This document shows, piece after piece, positions 1-6,914 of a stretch of DNA of 9,664 bases. The notes under the pieces are model-generated. The model saw nothing but the letters and a program-made list of their open reading frames with translations, did no database searches and had not been told where the DNA came from. The position numbers were made by a program, and so were the translations under genes. Source of the stretch: Deltaproteobacteria bacterium (GTDB taxonomy: Bacteria > Myxococcota_A > UBA9160 > PR03); NCBI GenBank assembly GCA_018262315.1, contig JAGSPS010000099.1:1-9664 (forward strand), read 5' to 3'. The stretch's first letter is position 1. Each line of letters begins with the position of its first letter.

Positions 1-1
1 G

Positions 2-295
2 GACGTGGACGTGGCCGACGCTCCCCGGCCCGAGGAGTCCGCGGCGGCGGCCCCGTCGCGCGGGCTCTCGATGCGCGACGCCGAGCGCTCGCTGGTACTC
101 GCCGCGCTGGCGCGCGCTGGCTTCGTGCAGAAGGACGCCGCGCAGCTGCTGGGCGTCAGCCGCCGCAAGCTCAACTACATGGTGCAGCGCATGGGCATCA
201 CGCATCCCTCGTGGCGCCGGAACCGCACACCGAGAGAAGACGAGCAGGAAGGGGAATCCGCGGCGGCGGTTGAAGACAAAAGCTCCATCGGATAA
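2..295 (+). CDS. C-terminal end of a Fis-family (NtrC-type, probably sigma-54-dependent) transcriptional regulator, 5'-truncated
   Basis: The reading frame is already open at the left edge and ends at TAA 293-295, so only the C-terminal 97 or so codons are present. The visible part holds a Fis-type helix-turn-helix: a first helix around MRDAERSLVLAALARAG, then the turn and recognition helix QKDAAQLLGVSRRKLNYMVQ (about nt 128-187). This pattern is typical of the C-terminal DNA-binding domain of NtrC-family activators, which contact sigma-54 RNA polymerase through an upstream AAA+ domain that is not in this window. The segment before the HTH is an Ala/Pro/Glu-rich linker. After the conserved ITHPSWRRNR stretch there is an acidic, apparently disordered tail of about 25 residues. 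GTG at position 5 could be read as a start but is almost certainly internal. Without the N-terminus, response-regulator and stand-alone activator forms cannot be told apart. Confidence 0.85.
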   Translation, partial: DVDVADAPRPEESAAAAPSRGLSMRDAERSLVLAALARAGFVQKDAAQLLGVSRRKLNYMVQRMGITHPSWRRNRTPREDEQEGESAAAVEDKSSIG

Positions 296-297
296 AC

Positions 298-333
298 AGG
301 AGGACTCTCGTCACCCGACGGGAGACGCGAGGA
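298..333 (+). promoter_or_regulatory. Ribosome-binding region of the TPR lipoprotein gene, with an orphan AGGAGG
   Basis: GAGGA at 329-333 lies 5 nt before ATG 339 and supports that start. A second, perfect AGGAGG at 298-303, just after the stop of the upstream regulator, has no start codon within the usual spacing. The nearest upstream in-frame alternative, TTG 270, precedes both sites and overlaps the regulator gene. ATG 339 is also the choice that leaves a compact lipoprotein signal peptide. Confidence 0.55.
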
Positions 334-338
334 CCCCC

Positions 339-2882
339 ATGAACTGCTCGACCCTGCAAGCCCCGACGCACCCCGTGGCGGCCGCTCGTTCGCTCGCGCG
401 AGTCGCCCTCGTCGGCGCGCTCGCCGGGGTTCTCGCGCTCGCCGGCTGTCAGAACCAGGAAACGAAGCTGACAGAGCACATGGCGCGCGCTGACGCCTAC
501 CTCAAAGAGGGCAAGGCGTCGGAGGCGGTGATCGAATACAAGAACGCGCTCCAACTCGCGCCGAACGACAGCAAGGCGCACTACGGATTGGCGCAGGCGT
601 ACGCGGCCAACAAGGAGCCCCAGAAGGCGTTCTGGGAGTTGCAGGAGACGGTGCGTCTCGACGGCAGCAACCTCGACGCGCGTCTCGCGCTCGGCCAGTT
701 CCTGCTGTTCGGTCGCACCGACGAGTTCGAGCAGGCGCTCAAGGAGGCCGAAGCGGTGATCGAGGCCGACCCGAAGCGCTGGGAAGGCCATGTGATACAC
801 GCCGTTGCACTCGAGCGCCTGAAGCGCGTCGACGAAGCGGAAGCCGATTACAAGAAGGCGCTCGAGCTGCAGCCCGAGAACCCAGAACTCGTCGGCGCGC
901 TCGCCAGCTACTACGTGCGCAAGGGCGATCGCGACACCGCCGAGCCGATCTTCCAGAAGCTCGTCGAGATGGATCCGAGCGCGCCGAGCCAGCTCCTCTA
1001 CGGCGGCTTTCTGGCGAGCGACCGGACGCGCGACGCCGATGCCGAGGCTGCCTACAAGAAATCGCTCGAGCTCGCGAAGGACGAGAACCGGGCCGAGGTC
1101 GTCCAGCGAGTCGCCAGTTACTACTACGGGCGGGAGCGCTACGACGATGCGGAGAAGACGCTGAAGGACGGCCTCGAGGCCCGCAAGGACGACCTCGATC
1201 TGATCTACGCACTCGCCCGCTTCTACAACTCGCGGGGAGACAAGGCGAAGGCCGACGCGATGATCGAGCAGGCCACCAGCGCCCGGCCGAACGACTCGAA
1301 GCCGTTCCTGATCCTGTCGGCGTACCGCGGCCGCAACGGAGATCTCGCCGGTGCGCTCGACGCGGCGGAGAAGGCGATCGAGTTCGCACCGGACGATCCG
1401 ACCGCGCAGCTGCGCAAGGCCGAGCTGCTGATCGACATGGGCGCAAAGGAAGACTCGAAGGAACGCCTCGCACAGGGACGCGCGATCGTCAACGCCGTGT
1501 TGGCGAAGGCCCCCGAGCTGCCCGAGGCCTACTTCGTGCGCGCCAAGCTCGATCTATCCGAGCGCAAGCCCGACGACGCCGTCGCGTCGCTGCGCCGCGC
1601 GCTCGACCGGCGTGCCGACTGGGCCCAGGCGCACTTCCTGCTCGCGTCCGCTCTGCTGATGCAGCACGACCTCCAGCAGGCGCGCGCCGAGGTGCTGCGC
1701 GCCGTCGAGCTGGACGCCGAGTTCGTCGAAGCCCGGCGCCTGCTCACGAGGGTCCACGCGCTGCTCGGCGAGCACGACCTCGCGGTCGAAGAGGCGCGCC
1801 GCGTGCTGCGCCAGCACCCCGACGACCGGGAGATGCGCATCGCGCTGGCGCAAAGTCTGGTGTCCACGAACAAGGCCGACGAAGCGCGCAAGGAGCTGGA
1901 AGCGATCCCGCCCGATCAGCGCGGCGCGGAAGTGAACTTTGCGATCGGTCGCATCGACATGCTCCAGGGCAAGGGCGAAGCCGCGCGCGAGAAACTGCTG
2001 GCGGCGCTCGCGTCGGAGCCCCAGCACCCGGCGATCCTCGAGTCGCTGCTGGCGACGGAGATGGCGCTCGGCAACGCCGAAGAGTCGCTCGCGCGCATCG
2101 AGAAGGTGGCGGGCGAGAACCCGAACGACGCCAGTCTGCAGCGTCTGCTGGGAGGCGCGCTGATCGCTTCGGGGCAGGGGCCGGCCGGAGAAGCGAAACT
2201 GCGTAGCGCGATCGAGCTCGACCCGAACGACATGGCCGCCTACCAGTCGCTCGCCCGCTATCTGCTCGGCTCGGATCGAGCGCAGGCAGCCATCGCGACC
2301 TACGAGTCCGCGTTGAAGAAGCAGCCCACCTCGGCGCCGCTGCAGTTCACGCTCGGGACGCTCTACGAAGGCGTTGGCCAGCGCGCCGACGCGGTGAAGC
2401 ACTACGAAGAGGCGGTGAGGCTCGACCCGAATCTGGCGCTCGCGAAGAACAACCTGGCTTACATGATGGCGGACGAGGGAAAGAATCTCGACCGCGCCCT
2501 CGACCTCGCGCAGGAGGCGAAGGCGGCGCTCCCGGAGAACGGGAGCGTCGCCGACACGCTCGGCTATGTGCTGTTGAAGAAGGGAATTCCCGAGGCTGCG
2601 GTTGGCTACCTGCAGGAGGCCGAAGCCAGCTTCAAGCCCGGCGAAGCGGATCTCGGAGTGGTTCGCTTGCATCTCGCGCTGGCGTACGAGGCGAGCCAGC
2701 AACCCGACAAGGCACGCGAAACGCTCTCTCGCGCGATTGCGGCGCTCGACGAGCAGCAGAAGGCCGCGAGCGAGCGGGGCGTCGCAAAGCACCCGGAACC
2801 CCCTTGGGCAGCCGAGGCTCGCGCGATGCTCGAGCGCCTCTCGGCCGCTCCGGCGGCACCGGCCGCTCCGCCCGAGGGATAG
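339..2882 (+). CDS. Large TPR-repeat lipoprotein (about 22 TPR units)
   Basis: The protein has 847 residues from ATG 339. Residues 17-36 form a basic then hydrophobic segment ending in the lipobox LAGC, so Cys37 is the likely lipidated residue after signal peptidase II cleavage. The mature protein lies outside the inner membrane, in the periplasm or at the outer membrane. From about residue 40 to 820 it is a nearly continuous array of 34-residue tetratricopeptide units, about 22 by eye. They show the usual W/L-G-Y-A-P spacing, for example AEADYKKALELQPEN and AVKHYEEAVRLDPNL. A short Ala/Pro-rich tail ends it. No catalytic domain is seen, so a scaffold or assembly role is the safest inference. 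Its size and lipobox resemble the PrsT-type TPR lipoproteins of PEP-CTERM/exopolysaccharide loci, and it follows a Fis-type regulator as prsT can follow prsR, but no other gene of such a locus is visible. The start at TTG 270 was rejected because it overlaps the upstream gene and adds 23 residues before the signal peptide. Confidence 0.88.
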   Translation: MNCSTLQAPTHPVAAARSLARVALVGALAGVLALAGCQNQETKLTEHMARADAYLKEGKASEAVIEYKNALQLAPNDSKAHYGLAQAYAANKEPQKAFWELQETVRLDGSNLDARLALGQFLLFGRTDEFEQALKEAEAVIEADPKRWEGHVIHAVALERLKRVDEAEADYKKALELQPENPELVGALASYYVRKGDRDTAEPIFQKLVEMDPSAPSQLLYGGFLASDRTRDADAEAAYKKSLELAKDENRAEVVQRVASYYYGRERYDDAEKTLKDGLEARKDDLDLIYALARFYNSRGDKAKADAMIEQATSARPNDSKPFLILSAYRGRNGDLAGALDAAEKAIEFAPDDPTAQLRKAELLIDMGAKEDSKERLAQGRAIVNAVLAKAPELPEAYFVRAKLDLSERKPDDAVASLRRALDRRADWAQAHFLLASALLMQHDLQQARAEVLRAVELDAEFVEARRLLTRVHALLGEHDLAVEEARRVLRQHPDDREMRIALAQSLVSTNKADEARKELEAIPPDQRGAEVNFAIGRIDMLQGKGEAAREKLLAALASEPQHPAILESLLATEMALGNAEESLARIEKVAGENPNDASLQRLLGGALIASGQGPAGEAKLRSAIELDPNDMAAYQSLARYLLGSDRAQAAIATYESALKKQPTSAPLQFTLGTLYEGVGQRADAVKHYEEAVRLDPNLALAKNNLAYMMADEGKNLDRALDLAQEAKAALPENGSVADTLGYVLLKKGIPEAAVGYLQEAEASFKPGEADLGVVRLHLALAYEASQQPDKARETLSRAIAALDEQQKAASERGVAKHPEPPWAAEARAMLERLSAAPAAPAAPPEG

Positions 2883-2938
2883 CTTCAGGGTCTTCCGCGA
2901 CCCGCCGATAGAGGCCGGGGGCCGTGCACCGCACGACT

Positions 2939-2973
2939 CGGACGGCGCGTTGCGCGCCCTCTGGGTCCGTCCG
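2939..2973 (+). terminator. GC-rich nested hairpin between the TPR and LysM genes, possible terminator
   Basis: The outer arms CGGAC (2939-2943) and GTCCG (2969-2973) pair. Inside them GGCGCG (2944-2949) and CGCGCC (2953-2958) form a 6-bp stem with a 3-nt loop. An alternative fold extends the outer stem to 7 bp (CGGACGG with CCGTCCG, 2967-2973). No run of T follows, so this is not a textbook intrinsic terminator. It may attenuate transcription or only reflect high G+C. The rest of the 122-bp gap shows no other clear signal except the ribosome-binding site before the LysM gene. Confidence 0.3.
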
Positions 2974-2992
2974 GCGAGCAGCGCAGGCCCGC

Positions 2993-2998
2993 GGAGGG
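2993..2998 (+). promoter_or_regulatory. Ribosome-binding site GGAGGG of the LysM gene
   Basis: A strong Shine-Dalgarno match lies 6 nt before ATG 3005. It settles that start over the upstream in-frame GTG 2924, which would place 27 Arg-rich, non-signal-like residues before the signal peptide. Confidence 0.7.
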
Positions 2999-3004
2999 AT
3001 CGCG

Positions 3005-4297
3005 ATGAGGATCACGAGGCTGCTTGTTCTCGGGGTGATCACCCCGCTCGCATTCACGATGCACGCGCTCGCCGAGCAGGGCGCCGCGGCCAACCCCGCC
3101 GTCCCGGCGGAAGTCGTCGCAACGCCGGGCGAACCCGCAACGGCCGGGCCGCCCGCCGCGCAGCCGGCGCCGCGCGCCCGGCACACGGTGGCGCTCGGTC
3201 CCGAGGGCACGGACGACCAGGGTCGCACCGGTCGCATCCACACCGTCGTGCGTGGCGACACGCTCTGGGACATCTCCGAGGCGTACCTCGGCACGCCGTG
3301 GGTGTGGCCCTCGATCTGGAAGGAGAACCCGCGCGTCGCCAATCCGAACCGCATCTACCCGGGCAACCGGATCTGGATTGCGCCGGGCGAAATGCGCCAG
3401 CTCAGCGACGACGAGGCCGTCTCACTGACGAGCGGCGGCCAGCCGCCCGCCTCGACCGGCGACGCCTCCGTGCAGCCGATGCGCATCCAGGAAGTTCCGA
3501 ACATCGAGCAGGTCGGCTTCGTGACGGCCGAGCAGCTCGAGACGGCCGGTGCGCTGCTGGCGAGCCCGGAAGCGGAGAAGATGCTCTCCGCCCATCGCCG
3601 TGCCTACATCAGCCTCGGCGAAGGGCAGGTCGAGGTCGGCGATCAGTTCACCATCGTGCGCGAGAACGAGCGCGTGCGCGATCCGGAAACCAATCGCGTG
3701 CTCGGCATCCATGTCGACAAGCTCGGCTGGCTCGAGGTCACCAAGGTCGGTCCGGAAGCGTCCGAGGCGATGATCCGCGTCTCGTACGAAGACATCACGC
3801 GCGGCGACCGCCTGATCCCGCGCGTCGAGCTGTCGCGCGAGGTGCCGGTCCACGTGGGCGCGACCACCGTCGAAGGTCAGATCGCGATGAATCCCAAGGA
3901 GCGCAGCCTCACTGCGCACTACGACGTCGTCTACCTGAATCGCGGTACCGATAGCGGCCTCGAGGTGGGCAATCCGCTCGAGGTCTACAAGCCCGGCGCC
4001 GTTGCCGTGGACGACGAGACCCGGGTGAAACACCGGCTGCCCGACGATGTGATTGCCAACCTGCTCGTGATCTCGGCGAATCCGGATGCCTCGGTTGCGC
4101 TCGTCACGAGCACGCACCTCGACTTGAATCGCGGAAACCTCTTCCGCAGCGCCGAGAACGAAACCACGAGCCAGGCCGCTCCGGCGAGCGCGCCGCTCGA
4201 AGGCATGCAGTGGACGGCTCGCACGATCGAGAAAGGCGACGCCGGGCATGGCACGGCACCGCCGGCCAAGGCGGCTCCGCCCGGCGCTCGTCGCTGA
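3005..4297 (+). CDS. tsaP: TsaP-like secreted LysM protein (type IV pilus secretin-associated family)
   Basis: The protein has 430 residues. An N-terminal signal peptide (MRITRLLVLGVITPLAFTMH then ALA, with likely cleavage near residues 24-25) is followed by a Pro/Ala-rich linker (about 25-76). A LysM domain spans about 79-127, with VRGDTLWDIS and the family signature PWVWPSIWKENP...IYPGNRIWI. The C-terminal region (about 195-380) has blocks such as ISLGEGQ (202-208), DPETNRVLGI, GDRLIPR and YLNRGTDSGLEVGNPLEVY (around 310-329). These resemble the FlgT-like C-terminal part of TsaP and Pseudomonas PA0020. TsaP binds peptidoglycan through LysM and associates with the PilQ secretin of type IV pili. 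The position just upstream of dprA matches the Pseudomonas arrangement and supports the assignment. The pilus role here is inferred, since no secretin gene is in view; a general envelope-anchoring LysM protein is the alternative. Confidence 0.78.
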   Translation: MRITRLLVLGVITPLAFTMHALAEQGAAANPAVPAEVVATPGEPATAGPPAAQPAPRARHTVALGPEGTDDQGRTGRIHTVVRGDTLWDISEAYLGTPWVWPSIWKENPRVANPNRIYPGNRIWIAPGEMRQLSDDEAVSLTSGGQPPASTGDASVQPMRIQEVPNIEQVGFVTAEQLETAGALLASPEAEKMLSAHRRAYISLGEGQVEVGDQFTIVRENERVRDPETNRVLGIHVDKLGWLEVTKVGPEASEAMIRVSYEDITRGDRLIPRVELSREVPVHVGATTVEGQIAMNPKERSLTAHYDVVYLNRGTDSGLEVGNPLEVYKPGAVAVDDETRVKHRLPDDVIANLLVISANPDASVALVTSTHLDLNRGNLFRSAENETTSQAAPASAPLEGMQWTARTIEKGDAGHGTAPPAKAAPPGARR

Positions 4298-4313
4298 TCG
4301 CAATCGATGTCTC

Positions 4314-4349
4314 CGAAGGCGTCGCGCTCGCGAGAGCGCGGCGCCTTCG
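4314..4349 (+). terminator. Strong hairpin between the LysM gene and dprA, probable terminator
   Basis: Arms 4314-4329 and 4334-4349 form a 16-bp stem. Fifteen pairs are Watson-Crick and one is a T-G wobble (4322 with 4341). The loop is GCGA (4330-4333), a GNRA-type tetraloop. It sits 16 bp after the LysM stop codon and 39 bp before the dprA start, where an intrinsic terminator would be expected. The following bases (CTATTGG) contain only a weak T-rich stretch, so termination efficiency is uncertain and Rho or RNA-stabilising roles remain possible. Because the stem is symmetric it could also act on antisense transcription. Confidence 0.6.
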
Positions 4350-4375
4350 CTATTGGAGCAGGCGGCCCCGGTCCC

Positions 4376-4380
4376 GGGAG
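4376..4380 (+). promoter_or_regulatory. Ribosome-binding site GGGAG of dprA
   Basis: GGGAG ends 8 nt before ATG 4389 and supports that start. The same frame is open further upstream (ATG 4248), but that start would overlap the LysM gene, span the terminator-like hairpin and encode an Arg-rich, non-conserved extension. Confidence 0.55.
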
Positions 4381-4388
4381 CCTTTTCG

Positions 4389-5540
4389 ATGTCGTTGCCT
4401 CTCGACCCGCGCGACGAGCGCCCCGTCGCGCGCGCTGCGCTGCACGCGTGGCTCGCCTTCCAACTGCGCGCGGCGCTGCATCCGGAAACCGCGCGTTCGC
4501 AGCTCGCGCGCGCGATGGGCCCCGTCGCGGCGCTCGCCGCGCAAACCGGCGAGACGCCCGAGCAGGTGCTCGGAACGCGCGCGTTCGCGGACGTCGTCGC
4601 GCAGCTCGTGCGCGCCGGGGTGCGGATGGTTCCATTCGGTTCGCCGGCGTATCCGGAGCGGATCGCCGCGCTCGCCGATGCGGCGCCGCTGCTCGGCGTG
4701 CGCGGCGACCCGGCGCTGCTCGCAACCCCCTTCGTTGCGATCGTGGGCGCGCGCGCGCCCACGCGGCTCGGGCTCGACCTCGCACGCAGCCTCGCGCGCG
4801 AACTGGCTGCGCACGGCATCGGGATCGTCTCGGGACTCGCGCGCGGCATCGACGCCGCCGCGCATCGCGGTGCGCTCGAAGCGGGCGGCGTCACCGTCGC
4901 GATCCTCGGCTGCGGCCCCGAGCAGGTCTATCCGGCGGAACATGCCCAGCTCGCGGCCGAGATCGCCGCGTGTGGCGCCGTCATGAGCGAACTGCCGGTG
5001 GGCGCGCCGCCGGCAAAGCATCACTTCCCGCTGCGCAATCGCCTGATCTCGGCGCTCGCCCACGCGGTCGTGGTGGTCGAGGCGCGCGCCCGGAGTGGAT
5101 CGCTCGTCACGGCCCGCCACGCCGCCAACCAGGGTCGCGATGTACTCGCGGTTCCCGGCGCGGTCGGAGCACCCACCAGTGAGGGTCCGAACCAACTGCT
5201 GCGCGACGGCGCCTGGCCCGTACTCGACGCCAGCGACGTGCTCGCCGTGCTCGGCTTCGGCCCGGCCACGCCAGTCGAGCGGGCGAATCGGGCGAGCCGC
5301 GAACGCAGCGAGGTGCGCCACCGCGCAGCATCGAGTGCTGCACTGCAACGCCCGCTGCTCGATCCGGCGACGAACGCGCTGCTCGACGCCATCCATCGCG
5401 ATCCTGCGACGCGCGACGAACTCGCCGAGCGACTCGGTCTCTCGCCGCAAGGACTCGCGCGGCAACTGCTCCCACTCGAACTCGAAGGCGTCGTCGCGGA
5501 GGATCGCGACGGCAGGCTTCGCGTTCTCCTCGAGCGCTAG
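4389..5540 (+). CDS. dprA: DNA-processing protein DprA (Smf)
   Basis: DprA is a cytoplasmic protein that binds single-stranded DNA taken up during natural transformation, protects it and loads RecA on it. The protein has 383 residues. A divergent helical N-terminal region (about 10-65) precedes the Rossmann-like core. Core motifs are AIVGARAPTRLG (117-128), SGLARGIDAAAHRGAL (148-163), ILGCGPEQVYP, FPLRNRLISAL (213-223), SGSLVTARHA and the AVPG...EGPNQLLRDGA block. A C-terminal winged helix (about 320-383; LLDAIHRDPATRDELAERLG) matches the DML1-like domain of many DprA proteins. It is the first gene of a packed operon, 6 bp before trmFO, and is separated from the upstream LysM gene by a hairpin. 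DprA is widespread in bacteria not known to be transformable, so the gene alone does not prove competence. Confidence 0.95.
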   Translation: MSLPLDPRDERPVARAALHAWLAFQLRAALHPETARSQLARAMGPVAALAAQTGETPEQVLGTRAFADVVAQLVRAGVRMVPFGSPAYPERIAALADAAPLLGVRGDPALLATPFVAIVGARAPTRLGLDLARSLARELAAHGIGIVSGLARGIDAAAHRGALEAGGVTVAILGCGPEQVYPAEHAQLAAEIAACGAVMSELPVGAPPAKHHFPLRNRLISALAHAVVVVEARARSGSLVTARHAANQGRDVLAVPGAVGAPTSEGPNQLLRDGAWPVLDASDVLAVLGFGPATPVERANRASRERSEVRHRAASSAALQRPLLDPATNALLDAIHRDPATRDELAERLGLSPQGLARQLLPLELEGVVAEDRDGRLRVLLER

Positions 5541-5551
5541 CGCGTTATGAT
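5524..5551 (+). promoter_or_regulatory. Possible internal promoter at the dprA-trmFO junction
   Basis: TATGAT at 5546-5551 differs from the sigma-70 -10 consensus TATAAT by one base and stands out in this G+C-rich sequence. TTCTCC at 5524-5529 would be a poor -35 with a 16-bp spacer. A start of transcription near 5558 would lie just before the in-frame ATG 5562 of trmFO, giving an almost leaderless mRNA. This would fit the lack of any Shine-Dalgarno before either trmFO start. The call rests on one good hexamer only. Confidence 0.25.
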
Positions 5552-6914
5552 CCGCCCGCCCATGCAATCCCATGCAGGAAGCGCGACACCGCCGTGCTTG
5601 GTCGTCGTCGGAGCCGGCCTGGCCGGCTGCGAAGCGGCCTGGCAAGCCGCGCGCCGCGGGATCGGCGTGCGGCTCTACGAGATGCGACCGCTGAGCCGCT
5701 CGCCCGCCCACACGAGCGGCGACTTCGCCGAGCTGGTGTGCAGCAACTCGCTGCGCTCGGCGCAGCTCACGAACGCCGTCGGCCTGCTCAAGGAAGAGAT
5801 GCGCCGCTGCGGCTCGCTGGTGATGCAGGCGGCCGATGCGGCTGCGGTGCCGGCCGGCAGCGCGCTGGCCGTCGATCGGGTCGCGTTCGCACGCCACGTG
5901 ACGCAGGCGATCTCGGCGCACCCGAACATCGAAGTGCGCCGCGAGCGCATCGCCAAGGTGCCCGACGGCCCGCAGGTCGTGCTCGCCAGCGGGCCGCTCA
6001 CCGATCCGGAACTGGCCAGCGAGCTGCGCGCCCTCGTCGGCGAGGACTCGCTCTATTTCTACGACGCCATCTCGCCGATCGTATACGCGGATTCGCTCGA
6101 GCCCGGGGTCGCGTTCCGCGCCTCGCGCTGGGAGCGCGGCGACGACGGAGAGGGCGACTACCTGAACCTGGCGCTGGACCGCGACGGTTACGAAGCCTTC
6201 GTCGACGCGCTGCTCGGCGCCGAAAGCGTGCCGCTGCACGAGTTCGAGAAGGCGGCGTACTTCGAGGGCTGTCTGCCGATCGAGGAGATGGCGCGACGCG
6301 GGCGCGAGACGCTCGCCCACGGACCGATGAAGCCAGTGGGCCTCGAGGATCCGCGCACCGGCAAGCGCCCGCACGCCGTGCTCCAGCTCCGCCACGAAGA
6401 TCGCCGCGGGGCGCTCTACAACCTGGTGGGCTTCCAGACCAAGATGCGTGTCAGTGACCAGCAGCGCGTGTTCCGTTCGCTGCCCGGACTCGGGCAGGCG
6501 GTCTTCGCGCGCTACGGCTCGGTACACCGCAACACCTTCCTCAACGCGCCGCGACAGCTCACGGCGACGCTCGAGCTGCGCGCGCGGCCGGGCGTCTTCG
6601 TCGCCGGGCAGATGGCCGGGGTCGAGGGCTACGTCGAGTCCGCCGCACTCGGTGGCCTCGCGGGCCTCTTTGCCGCGGCAGCTGCGCGCGGCGAGTCCGC
6701 GCCGCCGCCGCCCGCGAGTACCGCACACGCCGCTTTGCTGCGTCACCTCGGCGAAGCCGACCCGGAGCACTTCCAGCCGATGAACGTGAACTGGGGACTC
6801 TTCCCGGCGCTCGAGCAGGCGCCGCGCAAGCGGCCCCTGCGCAACCTGGCGCTCGCCGCACGGGCGCTCGCGGACCTGGCGCCCTGGCTCGCACGGACGG
6901 AGCCGGCGTCGTGA
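5547..6914 (+). CDS. trmFO: TrmFO, folate/FAD-dependent tRNA (uracil-54-C5)-methyltransferase
   Basis: TrmFO methylates U54 in the T-loop of tRNA using methylenetetrahydrofolate as carbon donor and FADH2 as reductant. The protein has 455 residues from ATG 5547, close to the usual 435-450. It shows the N-terminal FAD-binding VVVGAGLAGCEAAW (19-32) and the CSNSLRS block with Cys65. FEGCLPIEEM carries Cys242. These match the two functionally important cysteines of the B. subtilis enzyme (Cys53 and Cys226). GPMKPVGLEDPRTGKRP, LYNLVGFQTKM, HRNTFLNAP and GQMAGVEGYVESAALGG (354-370) are all family signatures. The start is uncertain: ATG 5562 is in frame, neither start has a ribosome-binding site, and family members begin close to the FAD motif. 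Its stop overlaps the xerC start by 4 bp. topA, the usual left neighbour, is missing. Confidence 0.96.
   Translation: MIRPPMQSHAGSATPPCLVVVGAGLAGCEAAWQAARRGIGVRLYEMRPLSRSPAHTSGDFAELVCSNSLRSAQLTNAVGLLKEEMRRCGSLVMQAADAAAVPAGSALAVDRVAFARHVTQAISAHPNIEVRRERIAKVPDGPQVVLASGPLTDPELASELRALVGEDSLYFYDAISPIVYADSLEPGVAFRASRWERGDDGEGDYLNLALDRDGYEAFVDALLGAESVPLHEFEKAAYFEGCLPIEEMARRGRETLAHGPMKPVGLEDPRTGKRPHAVLQLRHEDRRGALYNLVGFQTKMRVSDQQRVFRSLPGLGQAVFARYGSVHRNTFLNAPRQLTATLELRARPGVFVAGQMAGVEGYVESAALGGLAGLFAAAAARGESAPPPPASTAHAALLRHLGEADPEHFQPMNVNWGLFPALEQAPRKRPLRNLALAARALADLAPWLARTEPAS

Noticed and set aside
270..338. TTG 270 as the start of the TPR lipoprotein
   Set aside because: It lies inside the upstream gene and adds a polar 23-residue extension before the lipoprotein signal peptide; ATG 339 has GAGGA at good spacing.
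1554..2792. An antisense open frame of about 410 codons opposite the TPR gene
   Set aside because: The repeat structure and G+C-rich third positions of the sense gene explain it; the product is Leu/Arg-rich with no domain.
2602..3954. A sense-strand open frame of about 450 codons bridging the TPR and LysM genes in another frame
   Set aside because: It is extremely Arg-rich and overlaps two genes with clear signal peptides and domains.
5534..5543. A 10-bp palindrome around the dprA stop codon as a terminator
   Set aside because: The stem would be only 5 bp with no loop and no T run; it is probably chance.
4350..6770. An antisense open frame of about 800 codons across dprA and trmFO
   Set aside because: It lies opposite two certain genes, its product is Arg/Ala/Glu-rich with no recognisable domain, and stop-free antisense frames are expected in high-G+C coding DNA.
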